Positions 7,319 through 14,920 of a DNA stretch of 64,000 nucleotides are shown here, one piece after another. Numbering within the stretch: the stretch's first letter is position 1; each line of letters starts with the position of its first letter. The position numbers and the translations under genes were made by a program. This stretch comes from JAHJHG01 sp964463425. Lineage in GTDB: Bacteria; Patescibacteriota; Microgenomatia; UBA8517. The stretch lies in NCBI GenBank assembly GCA_964463425.1, contig CAYXBV010000001.1:1-64000 (forward strand). Direction: 5' to 3'. A model generated the notes under the pieces. It searched no databases. It saw only the letters and a list, made by a program, of their open reading frames with translations, and was not told the origin of the DNA.

Positions 7319-8401
7319 ATGGCAGACATAATAGAACAAATAGAAAACATCGAGAAAACAATTAGAGAAACTCCTTATCATAAGGCGACTGAGCATTTTA
7401 TTGGTAAACAAAGAGCCAAACTAGCAAGACTTAAAGAAAAACAGTTGGAAGACACAATTAAGCAAAAAGGTGGAGGGGGTGGGGGATATGCGGTTAAAAA
7501 ACAAGGAGACGCAACGGTTGTCTTGGTTGGACCACCTTCGGCTGGAAAATCAACACTATTAAATAAGCTGACAAATGCTAAATCAAAAATTGCTGCATAT
7601 GAATTCACAACTGTTAGTGTTATTCCTGGCATGCTTGATTACAACGATGCCAAAATACAAATATTGGATGTTCCTGGTTTAATTGAGGGAGCTGAAGAAG
7701 GAAAAGGAAGAGGCAGGGAAGTTTTGTCCGTAGTCAGGGGTGCCGATTTACTGGTTTTAATTAGCGATATACAAAGAATCAATGTTTTTAAAACAATGGA
7801 GGCAATTCTGCATGGCGTCGGATTAAGGATTAACACTTCTCCTCCACAAGTAAGCATGGAGAAAAAGGTTAAGGGTGGTATAGCTATCCACTCAAATATA
7901 AAGCAAGACATTAGCAAAGAAACAATTAAAGAAATGGCCAGTGCATTTAGGTTTGCAAATGGAGAAATAGTTATTCGAGAAAAACTGACCATGGAAAGAT
8001 TGGTCGACGCTTTTTCAACCAATCGAACATATGTCCCTGCAATTTATGTTCTTAATAAAACAGATTTAAACAAAAACATTAATAAAGATAAGTTAAACAA
8101 AATAGATATGCTTATTAGCTCAAAAGAAGGTATTAATATAGATGAATTTAAAAAGCTGATGTGGGAAAAACTAGAACTAGTCAAAATATATCTGATCAGA
8201 GACAAAGAAGAACCAAGCACAAATAATCCTCTGATAATGAAAAAGGGACAAACACTTGCCAAAGTAGCTCAGAAAATAGGAGAAGAATTTGCAGAAGACA
8301 AAGAACGAGCTACTATTTGGGGTAGTGGTTCTAAGTTTCCGGGGCAAGAAATATCACTTTCGACCGAAATCGAAGAAGGAATGATGGTCAGATTTATTTA
8401 A
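7319..8401 (+). CDS. DRG/Rbg-family GTPase with TGS domain (archaeal type)
   Basis: 360 residues from the ATG at 7319. It follows the archaeal/eukaryotic DRG layout closely: an N-terminal helical segment (TPYHKAT...GKQRAKLARLKE), a Gly-rich linker, G1 GPPSAGKST (71-79), G3 DVPGLIEG (from 117), G4 NKTD in the VLNKTDL segment, and a C-terminal TGS domain ending EIEEGMMVRFI. In archaea and eukaryotes these GTPases act with ribosomes during elongation stress. The bacterial Obg glycine-rich fold is absent, so this is not ObgE. Its presence in a bacterium suggests old transfer from archaea. Confidence 0.92.
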   Translation: MADIIEQIENIEKTIRETPYHKATEHFIGKQRAKLARLKEKQLEDTIKQKGGGGGGYAVKKQGDATVVLVGPPSAGKSTLLNKLTNAKSKIAAYEFTTVSVIPGMLDYNDAKIQILDVPGLIEGAEEGKGRGREVLSVVRGADLLVLISDIQRINVFKTMEAILHGVGLRINTSPPQVSMEKKVKGGIAIHSNIKQDISKETIKEMASAFRFANGEIVIREKLTMERLVDAFSTNRTYVPAIYVLNKTDLNKNINKDKLNKIDMLISSKEGINIDEFKKLMWEKLELVKIYLIRDKEEPSTNNPLIMKKGQTLAKVAQKIGEEFAEDKERATIWGSGSKFPGQEISLSTEIEEGMMVRFI

Positions 8402-8464
8402 CATATTCAGTTATTTCAACATTCTTGCCTATTTTGATATAATTAGTCGCTTCTACCTTTAGAT

Positions 8465-8549
8465 GCCAGAGTGCTGGAATTGGTAGACAGGCACGGTTCA
8501 GAACCGTGTGCTCTTTAAGGGCGTGGGAGTTCAAGTCTCCCCTCTGGCA
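8465..8549 (+). tRNA. tRNA-Leu (CAG)
   Basis: Class II tRNA with long variable arm. Acceptor GCCAGAG/CTCTGGC, anticodon stem CACGG/CCGTG with loop TTCAGAA giving CAG, discriminator A. A TATAAT at 8438-8443 is the likely promoter of this four-tRNA run. Confidence 0.93.
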
Positions 8550-8564
8550 CTCAACGTTGAATAC

Positions 8565-8649
8565 GCCGGGATGCTGAAATTTGGTAGACAGGCTACGTTG
8601 AGGACGTAGTGTCCGTAAGGATGTGGGAGTTCGAGTCTCCCTCCCGGCA
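8565..8649 (+). tRNA. tRNA-Leu (GAG)
   Basis: Class II tRNA, 15 nt after the previous one. Acceptor GCCGGGA/TCCCGGC, anticodon stem CTACG/CGTAG with loop TTGAGGA giving GAG, discriminator A. Confidence 0.92.
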
Positions 8650-8660
8650 CACATTAACAT

Positions 8661-8734
8661 GGTCGCTTAGCTCAGTTGGTTAGAGCGTTCGGTTTACATC
8701 CGAAAGGCCAGGGGTTCGAGTCCCTTAGCGACCA
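8661..8734 (+). tRNA. tRNA-Val (TAC)
   Basis: Acceptor GGTCGCT/AGCGACC, anticodon stem TTCGG/CCGAA with loop TTTACAT giving TAC, discriminator A. CCA is not encoded. Confidence 0.93.
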
Positions 8735-8766
8735 CAACAAAATTTACTAATATATAATAGATTTAA

Positions 8767-8839
8767 GCCGAGGTAGCCTAGTTGGTCATGGCGCGCGCTT
8801 GAAGAGCGTGAGATACAAGTTCGATTCTTGTCCTCGGCA
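8767..8839 (+). tRNA. tRNA-Phe (GAA) with G37
   Basis: Acceptor GCCGAGG/CCTCGGC as in Thermus tRNA-Phe, anticodon stem CGCGC/GCGTG with loop TTGAAGA giving GAA, short variable loop, discriminator A. Position 37 is G rather than the bacterial A, and the D-stem is GCC/GGC rather than GCTC/GAGC. TATAAT at 8753-8758 gives it its own promoter. Confidence 0.85.
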
Positions 8840-8853
8840 CAAAAAGTATCAGA

Positions 8854-9975
8854 TTACTTCTTTTTTTTATTCACGAAGAAACAGGCGAGTAGAGTGGTTA
8901 TTGGTACAGCTAAGATAAGCCCAATGCTTCCCACCAGTGTTCTGATTATTTCGTCGGCAATGATTTCATAATTGATAACCTCAAGAAATGGATGGGGTCG
9001 ATCAATAAAGAGAAGTAAAAGTGGCAATGCTGCTCCGGTATATACCAAAACCAAAGTGTTAACCATTGATGAAGTGTGATCTTGACCAACCTTCATCGCT
9101 CGTCCATATAATTCCTTGAACGACATTTTCTTGTTAACCTCGTTTAACTGATTAACAATTGAGGCTTGAGAAACAGTGACATCATCAAGGACTCCTAAGG
9201 CACCAATAATTATTCCAGCAAGCAATAATCCTTTTATGTTCACAGCACCTTGACTGGCTACTTGTAAGAAAGCGGCCTCTTCTGACGCAAAACCTGTTAA
9301 CCTAGCTGCATCTACAAATATGCCAGCCAGTAATCCAGTAATGATAAGGGCAACTACTGTTGCAGCAATAGCAATCGTAGTTTTCTTGTTTAATCCATGA
9401 GACAGATAGAAAGTAACCGGAATGATGAACAATGAACCTAGAATGGCAATTAGTATTGGGTTGGCACCATTTATAATTTGAGGGAGAATGAATTTAAATA
9501 TCACTAAGAATGAAAAACCCATTCCCAACAAAGAGGTAACACCCCAAATTTTTCCAACTGCTAAGGCAATAACGACAAAAACAATGAATAAAATCAGCAT
9601 AGCGTCACGTCTAACGTAATCTGAAACGAAGAAAATATCATTACCATCTATATCTTGATTTTGAAGAACAATTAATTTGTCGCCCACCTTGTACCTTTGA
9701 CTGCCAACCAAAGCATAATTACCACTCTCTACAATTATCGTTTCTCCTTTTAATTCTCCCTTTTTAACTATTAACTCGAGTTTTTGATATATCTGCATTT
9801 CCCCATCCGACAGTTTTGTTTCACTGTCTTCCAATACGCTCGTCACAGTAGCCTCAAAAGTCTCTTCAACGGGGGCTTGTTCTGGGTTATTGAAGTTTTG
9901 CGCGTGTATTACGTCAACTGACTTTAGTGAGAATATTAAGATAAATGCAAAAATAATGTTTAGAATTTTCTTCAT
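8854..9975 (-). CDS. YibE/F-like membrane protein
   Basis: 373 residues. Signal peptide at residues 1-25 (ending VIHAQ), then an extracytoplasmic beta-rich domain (about 35-120), then about seven membrane helices. The conserved segment GALGVLDDVTVSQASIV and the RAMKVGQDHTSSMVNTLVL stretch identify the YibE/F family, whose function is not established. It stands alone, convergent with the tRNA-Phe gene 14 nt away. Confidence 0.88.
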   Translation of the reverse strand: MKKILNIIFAFILIFSLKSVDVIHAQNFNNPEQAPVEETFEATVTSVLEDSETKLSDGEMQIYQKLELIVKKGELKGETIIVESGNYALVGSQRYKVGDKLIVLQNQDIDGNDIFFVSDYVRRDAMLILFIVFVVIALAVGKIWGVTSLLGMGFSFLVIFKFILPQIINGANPILIAILGSLFIIPVTFYLSHGLNKKTTIAIAATVVALIITGLLAGIFVDAARLTGFASEEAAFLQVASQGAVNIKGLLLAGIIIGALGVLDDVTVSQASIVNQLNEVNKKMSFKELYGRAMKVGQDHTSSMVNTLVLVYTGAALPLLLLFIDRPHPFLEVINYEIIADEIIRTLVGSIGLILAVPITTLLACFFVNKKKK

Positions 9976-10212
9976 GGTTACTTATAAAGTTTACTATTAA
10001 TTTCTGCAAATTTTGCATGCAAATCAGAATGTATCTTTTGGATTTTCTTAAATAATTCTTCATCCAAATGATGATGAGAACAAATATAAGCAAATTTGAC
10101 AGTAAGATTTACAGTAATATTGCGGAGTATATATTCAAATATCTTGGCAATATTAACATGAAAGTAGTTTTACGTATGGTTGTGTTATGTTAAAATACTA
10201 GAGTACATTAGT

Positions 10213-10284
10213 GCGGGAGTAGCTCAGTGGTAGAGCGTCTCGTTGCCAACGAGAAGGTCGCGGGTTCGATCCCCGTCTCCCGCT
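10213..10284 (+). tRNA. tRNA-Gly (GCC), CCA encoded
   Basis: Acceptor GCGGGAG/CTCCCGC, anticodon stem TCTCG/CGAGA with loop TTGCCAA giving GCC, discriminator T, and an encoded CCA at 10285-10287. A TAAAAT at 10191-10196 is the likely -10 box. Confidence 0.93.
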
Positions 10285-10439
10285 CCAATAGAAAAACATG
10301 GCAAAAAAGCCCACTACCAGCATAAAGAGAATTAATATCTAGCCATAATTGCGATAGTTGGTTAGCAGAATAATTAAAGCCCAATTGCTTCAAATTTTGA
10401 AAAAAGCGCTTTGATTGATAAAATAAGTGTTGGTGATAT

Positions 10440-10513
10440 GCCCTCGTAGCTCATTAGGATAGAGCGACTCCCTTCTAAGGAGTAGGTAGGAGGTTCGAAT
10501 CCTCCCGGGGGCA
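10440..10513 (+). tRNA. tRNA-Arg (TCT)
   Basis: Acceptor GCCCTCG/CGGGGGC (one G-T pair), anticodon stem ACTCC/GGAGT with loop CTTCTAA giving TCT, discriminator A. CCA is not encoded. Confidence 0.92.
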
Positions 10514-10528
10514 CACTTTTAATTCCAT

Positions 10529-10600
10529 GGCCCCGTAGCTCAGCGGTAGAGCAGTCGCCTCTTAAGCGATTGGCCGGAGGTTCGAATCCTCCCGGGGTCA
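10529..10600 (+). tRNA. tRNA-Lys (CTT)
   Basis: Acceptor GGCCCCG/CGGGGTC, anticodon stem GTCGC/GCGAT with loop CTCTTAA giving CTT, discriminator A. It lies 15 nt after tRNA-Arg, so the two are probably processed from one transcript. Confidence 0.92.
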
Positions 10601-10635
10601 CAAACTACATTCTCAAAAGGCTTGCAACAAAGCAC

Positions 10636-10667
10636 TTCTCAGTTTTTTCTCAGGAAAAAGGTATAAT
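10636..10667 (+). promoter_or_regulatory. predicted response-regulator operator and promoter of the two-component operon
   Basis: Two exact copies of TTCTCAG (10636-10642 and 10647-10653) are separated by 4 nt, an 11-nt repeat period like a PhoB/OmpR box. They cover the -35 position, where no good -35 hexamer exists, and TATAAT follows at 10662-10667. The same repeat precedes the MacA operon at 12919. The ATG lies 9 nt after the -10 box. Confidence 0.7.
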
Positions 10668-10676
10668 GTTCAGTCT

Positions 10677-11360
10677 ATGAGAGTTTTAGTTGTTGAAGAT
10701 GAGCACAAAATAGCCAATTCCATCAAAAAAGGCCTAGAACAAGAATCCTATGCTGTCGACGTTGCGTACGACGGTGAAGATGGATTTGATATGGCTTCTT
10801 CTGAGGAATATGACATCATTATTCTTGACCTCATGCTTCCCAAAATGAACGGTCTTGATGTCTGTAAAAAGTTAAGAAAAGAAGAAAACATTCATACCCC
10901 AATACTGATACTAACCGCTAAGGGACAAACTGAAGACAAAGTGGCTGGTCTTAATTGTGGTGCTGATGATTATTTGACAAAACCCTTTGCTTTTACGGAA
11001 ATGCTAGCAAGAATTAAGGCACTAACCAGAAGACCCAAGCAGGCACTGGATACGGTTCTCAAAGTTAATAACTTATCTTTAAACACTCTTACTTATGAGC
11101 TTAAAAGGCAAAATAAAAGCATAACTATTTCAAAAACAGAGTATGCTCTTTTAGAATATTTAATGCGGCACAAAGATATAGTGCTTAGCAAAGACAAAAT
11201 AATCAATCATGTTTGGAATTACGATGCTGACGTTTTACCTAACACGGTGGAAGTCTATATCGGTTATTTACGAAACAAGATTGATAAACCATTTAAAAAT
11301 AGCTTACCCTTAATTAGAACAGTAAGAGGTTTTGGTTATATATTGTCTGATAAAAAATAA
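10677..11360 (+). CDS. OmpR/PhoB-family response regulator
   Basis: 227 residues. Receiver domain at 1-115: acidic pocket (VEDE, residues 6-9), phosphoacceptor D51 in IIILDLMLP, T80 in LILTAKG, and the conserved Lys in YLTKPF. The C-terminal winged helix (about 130-225) ends TVRGFGYIL, typical of OmpR/PhoB. It activates or represses promoters when phosphorylated by the adjacent kinase, whose ATG overlaps its stop by 1 nt. The direct repeat in its own promoter suggests autoregulation. Confidence 0.96.
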   Translation: MRVLVVEDEHKIANSIKKGLEQESYAVDVAYDGEDGFDMASSEEYDIIILDLMLPKMNGLDVCKKLRKEENIHTPILILTAKGQTEDKVAGLNCGADDYLTKPFAFTEMLARIKALTRRPKQALDTVLKVNNLSLNTLTYELKRQNKSITISKTEYALLEYLMRHKDIVLSKDKIINHVWNYDADVLPNTVEVYIGYLRNKIDKPFKNSLPLIRTVRGFGYILSDKK

Positions 11361-12361
11361 TGTTTACTCAAGCGCGACTAAAACTAACTGGCTGGTATTT
11401 GCTGATTATTATGATTATCAGTCTTTCCTTCAGTGCCTTCGTCTATAAAAGTGCTGTTATGGAGTTTCAAAGAAGACTTAACTCCATCGAAACAAGGTTG
11501 AATTTGCAAGGGTCGGCTTTAAATATGCCTCGAGGACAAGCTCGAGTTTTTAGTCAGGATGTTGAAGCAATTGAAAACAGGTTGTTCTTGACTCTTGTCT
11601 ATATGAATGGCGTTATCCTCGTTTTTTCAGGATTGGCAGGTTACTTTTTGGCCGGTCGCACCTTGTCTCCAATAGAAGAAGCTATGGAAGATCAAAAGAG
11701 ATTTGTAACAGATGCTAGTCATGAGCTTAAAACACCCTTAACGGCCTTAAAAACCACAATCGAGGTTGCCTTACGTGACAAGAAACTAAAACTTAAAGAT
11801 TCAAAAGCTGTTTTAAAAGATAGCCTGGAAGAAGTTGATAACTTAAGTAAATTAACAAATGACCTCCTGGTTCTTGCCAGATATCAGCAGAGTGGCAATG
11901 TTTTAATTAAAAACAAAATTAATACAAAAGAAGTTATAAAAACCGCCTTTAAAAATGTAGCCCCTCTAGTTAAGAACAAAAACATCAAAGTTACAAAAAA
12001 TATTAAAGCTATAAAAATTAATGCCAACAAGGAAAGCATTGAGCAGTTATTTACAATCATGCTAGACAATGCTGTTAAATACACACCCAAAAACGGCAAG
12101 ATAAACATATCTTCTAAAATAAACAATAAGCAAGCTGTCTTTACAATTAAAGACACCGGAATCGGTATAGAGAAAAAAGATATCTCATCTATTTTTGATC
12201 GGTTTTATAGAGCTGATACATCTCGACGCAACACAAAAACATCAGGATTCGGATTAGGTTTATCAATGGCGGAAAAGATCGTTGAACTCCACAATGGACA
12301 TATTAATGTTGTTAGTAAACCAGGAAAAGGCTCCACATTTACTCTCAGATTTCCTCTCTAA
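11360..12361 (+). CDS. sensor histidine kinase
   Basis: 333 residues. Two membrane helices (about 11-30 and 78-98) enclose a short extracellular loop of roughly 45 residues. DHp domain with H121 in SHELKTPLTAL, then the ATPase domain with N box (DNAVKYTP), G1 (DTGIGIEKKD) and G2 (GFGLGLSMAE). It phosphorylates the regulator encoded just before it. The short sensing loop resembles kinases that sense the membrane or the neighbouring transporter; that is inference. Confidence 0.96.
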   Translation: MFTQARLKLTGWYLLIIMIISLSFSAFVYKSAVMEFQRRLNSIETRLNLQGSALNMPRGQARVFSQDVEAIENRLFLTLVYMNGVILVFSGLAGYFLAGRTLSPIEEAMEDQKRFVTDASHELKTPLTALKTTIEVALRDKKLKLKDSKAVLKDSLEEVDNLSKLTNDLLVLARYQQSGNVLIKNKINTKEVIKTAFKNVAPLVKNKNIKVTKNIKAIKINANKESIEQLFTIMLDNAVKYTPKNGKINISSKINNKQAVFTIKDTGIGIEKKDISSIFDRFYRADTSRRNTKTSGFGLGLSMAEKIVELHNGHINVVSKPGKGSTFTLRFPL

Positions 12362-12421
12362 GCATTTTCTCATCTTCCTTCTATAAAGTATTAATTGTTA
12401 GTCGAAGGGGGGTGAAAAGAA

Positions 12422-12865
12422 ATGAATAAAAAAATATTAATTCCAACCTTAGTTCTTGCCAGCTTTATTGCTGTAGGAACTCTTAAGGCCATTTCTGTAA
12501 AAGCAGATGAAGATAATAATTATCCTCTAATGATACAAACATTGGTTGAGAAATTTAATCTTAATGCCGATGAAGTGGAAACTGTGTTCGATGAAGCTCG
12601 AGAGGGGCGACAACAGTCTATGCAGCAAAACAGAGAAGAAAGACTGAATGATGCTGTGTCAGACGGCGCAATTACCGAAGAGCAAAAAGAAGCTCTTCAA
12701 AACAAATGGGAAGAGAGAAATATGGAGCGAGAACAACACCAGGAAGAAATGCAAGCCTGGATGGACGAGCAAGGCATAGATCACGATGCCCTAAGAAGCT
12801 ATAACGGCCCAGGTCGTGACGGTTTCGACAAAGGTTTCGGTGGAATGAGAGGAAATAACAGATAA
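12422..12865 (+). CDS. small secreted protein of the two-component/efflux unit (DUF2680-like)
   Basis: 147 residues, preceded by a strong GGGGGTG ribosome site. Signal peptide at 1-28 (ending SVKADE). The mature part is helical, Gln/Glu/Arg-rich, with the pattern 'L...FNL..DEV..VFDEAR' then 'AVSDGAITEEQKEAL', resembling DUF2680/YckD-type extracytoplasmic proteins. It ends in a Gly/Arg-rich tail. Such small proteins often sit beside envelope-stress kinases and may be the kinase's ligand or a regulon member. The region before it holds only a degenerate form (TTCTCAT) of the operator repeat. Confidence 0.65.
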   Translation: MNKKILIPTLVLASFIAVGTLKAISVKADEDNNYPLMIQTLVEKFNLNADEVETVFDEAREGRQQSMQQNREERLNDAVSDGAITEEQKEALQNKWEERNMEREQHQEEMQAWMDEQGIDHDALRSYNGPGRDGFDKGFGGMRGNNR

Positions 12866-12889
12866 TTAAAAACTTTCTGTTAGATAAAG

Positions 12890-12920
12890 CACCTCCGCAA
12901 TAAAGCGGGGGTGTTTTTTT
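12890..12920 (+). terminator. Rho-independent terminator
   Basis: A 9-bp stem, CACCTCCGC (12890-12898) and GCGGGGGTG (12905-12913) with one T-G pair and loop AATAAA, is followed by seven T. It ends the two-component transcript just before the next promoter. Confidence 0.88.
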
Positions 12921-12952
12921 CTCAGTATTTTCTCAGTTTTATTTATTACAAT
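12919..12952 (+). promoter_or_regulatory. predicted response-regulator operator and promoter of the MacA operon
   Basis: Direct repeat TTCTCAG at 12919-12925 and 12930-12936, again with 11-nt period, lies over a poor -35 region and 10 nt before TACAAT (12947-12952). The first copy overlaps the end of the preceding terminator's T-run. Identity with the repeat at 10636 predicts that the same regulator drives the efflux genes. Confidence 0.7.
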
Positions 12953-12980
12953 AAAACCTGTCAAAGAAAAGTTAACGATA

Positions 12981-14198
12981 ATGGAAAACAAAATTACAAA
13001 ATTTTTTACAGAGTTAATGAAAGATCGCAAGCGTGCAATTACTATTGTTGTTTTAATCATTGCCCTAATTACATCAATTTGGATTAAAGCAAAAAACACC
13101 GTAGACGATGTCGAATTACAAACAGCCCTTGTTCAAAAGGGAACGATTATTTCTTCAGTTACCGCATCAGGCAGTATTGTCTCCTCAAATATTGAAAATG
13201 TAACCACTCAAGCTAGTGGAACAGTTAATCAAGTCTATGTCAGTGATGGTGACACTGTTTATGAGGGTGAATTAATCGCCACTATCGATCTTGACGTTCA
13301 AGGAGCTCAAAACCATTCTTCAGCTTATTCTAGTTATATTAGCGCTGCTAGCTCCCTAAATACAGCTAATAATAATTATCGTTCGTCACAAGCCTCTCTA
13401 GCAGTGGTTTACGATGAAATACAAGGCAATGATGACGATGAGAGCCTAGAAACAAAAGCAACACGCACCCGTGCTGAGGTTTCCAATGATAATGCATATG
13501 ATTCTGTTAAAACTACACAAACTAGATTAACTGCCGCTTCTTTAGCATATCGAACCAGCTCACCATCAATTACAGCACCGTCTGCCGGTACCATTAAAAG
13601 CGTTACTGTTGCTGAAGGAATGAATATTGGTTCAGAAGAAACAGCTAGTGGTTCTAGAGCTAATCAAAGAATTGCCACCATTGGCAATGAGGGACTTCCT
13701 ATTGCTACCTTTAATATATCTGAAATAGAAGTATCTCTTATCAAACCAGGGCAAAAAGCAACGGTTACTCTTGATTCAATTTCTGACAAAACATTTACCG
13801 GTAAAGTGGTAAGCGTTGATCGAGTAGGCTCAGTTACGAATAACGTGACCACTTACCCTATTATTATCCAGTTGGATACCTCTTCTGAATTGATTCTTCC
13901 TAATATGACCGCTGTTGCAAATGTTATTACTGATTCTAAAAGTGATATTTTGATCATTCCGTCCGCAGCCATAACCTACCAAAATGATCAAACGCTTGTT
14001 ACCATCATTAAGGATGAAATTGAAGTAAACCAAAAAGTAGAAATTGGTATTTCAAATGACACTCAAGTCGAAATCATATCTGGATTAAACGAGAGTGATG
14101 TTGTTGTTACAGGATCAGTATCAACAGGTAAAACTACTGAAGAAGAAAGTGGAGGCTTTATAATTCCAGGAAGTGGTGGGGGAGGCGGTAGACTCTAA
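12981..14198 (+). CDS. MacA-like periplasmic adaptor (HlyD/RND MFP family)
   Basis: 405 residues. One N-terminal membrane helix (about 18-35), a barrel-sandwich (lipoyl-like) domain split around a short hairpin (VYVSDGDTVYEGELIATID at about 85-105 and APSAGTIKSVTVAEGMNIG at about 195), then beta-barrel and membrane-proximal domains, and a Gly-rich tail. The coiled-coil hairpin is short, as expected where no outer membrane channel is needed. It links the ABC permease to substrate outside the membrane. First gene of an adaptor-ATPase-permease operon. Confidence 0.92.
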   Translation: MENKITKFFTELMKDRKRAITIVVLIIALITSIWIKAKNTVDDVELQTALVQKGTIISSVTASGSIVSSNIENVTTQASGTVNQVYVSDGDTVYEGELIATIDLDVQGAQNHSSAYSSYISAASSLNTANNNYRSSQASLAVVYDEIQGNDDDESLETKATRTRAEVSNDNAYDSVKTTQTRLTAASLAYRTSSPSITAPSAGTIKSVTVAEGMNIGSEETASGSRANQRIATIGNEGLPIATFNISEIEVSLIKPGQKATVTLDSISDKTFTGKVVSVDRVGSVTNNVTTYPIIIQLDTSSELILPNMTAVANVITDSKSDILIIPSAAITYQNDQTLVTIIKDEIEVNQKVEIGISNDTQVEIISGLNESDVVVTGSVSTGKTTEEESGGFIIPGSGGGGGRL

Positions 14199-14217
14199 AA
14201 ATACAAATTGATGAAAC

Positions 14218-14910
14218 ATGATACAAGTAAAAAATATCTCCAAAATTTATAATACTGGCGAAATTAAGGTTAAAGCCTTAGACAACGTTTCTTTTCATAT
14301 TAAAAAAGGTGATTTTGTTGCCATCATGGGTCCTTCTGGGTCTGGTAAGTCAACCCTTATGCACATTCTCGGAGCTTTGGATAAACCTACTTCAGGTGAA
14401 TATCTACTAGACAAAAAGAAAGTTGATAACCTGGACGAAGACAAATTAGCCGAAATACGAAATGAAAAAATTGGCTTTGTTTTTCAGTTTTACAATCTTC
14501 TTCCAAGAACCTCTGCACTTAAAAACGTTATGCTCCCCATGATGTACGGTGGTGTCCCTAAAGAAAAAAGAGAGAGAAATGCCAAAAAATATTTAAAAAT
14601 GATGGGTCTTGAAGACAGAATGACTCACACTCCCTCTCAACTCTCTGGAGGTCAACAACAAAGAGTTGCTATCGCCCGCGCTTTAGCAATGGATCCAGCA
14701 ATAATCTTAGCCGATGAGCCAACGGGAAATATTGCCACTAAACAAGCAGCCGAAATTATGAAGATTTTTCAAGACTTAAATAAACAAGGAAATACCATCC
14801 TGATGATAACTCACGAACCAGAGATTGCTGAGTTTGCTAAAAGAGTCATTAAAATTCGAGATGGAAAAATTGCTGAAGACAATCTTAATGGAAAACAAAA
14901 ATTAACTTAA
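14218..14910 (+). CDS. MacB-type ABC transporter ATPase (LolD-like)
   Basis: 230 residues. Walker A GPSGSGKST (38-46), Q loop FQFYNLL (about 89), signature LSGGQ (142-146), Walker B IILADEP (162-168) and the H-loop ITHEPE. This is the ATPase of a type VII (MacB-like) mechanotransmission transporter. The permease gene begins 10 nt downstream. Confidence 0.96.
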   Translation: MIQVKNISKIYNTGEIKVKALDNVSFHIKKGDFVAIMGPSGSGKSTLMHILGALDKPTSGEYLLDKKKVDNLDEDKLAEIRNEKIGFVFQFYNLLPRTSALKNVMLPMMYGGVPKEKRERNAKKYLKMMGLEDRMTHTPSQLSGGQQQRVAIARALAMDPAIILADEPTGNIATKQAAEIMKIFQDLNKQGNTILMITHEPEIAEFAKRVIKIRDGKIAEDNLNGKQKLT

Positions 14911-14920
14911 GAAAACATAT

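Noticed and set aside
10012..10023. Palindrome TTTGCATGCAAA upstream of the YibE/F-like gene
   Set aside because: A single 12-bp palindrome in AT-rich DNA with no second copy in the window; too weak to call an operator.
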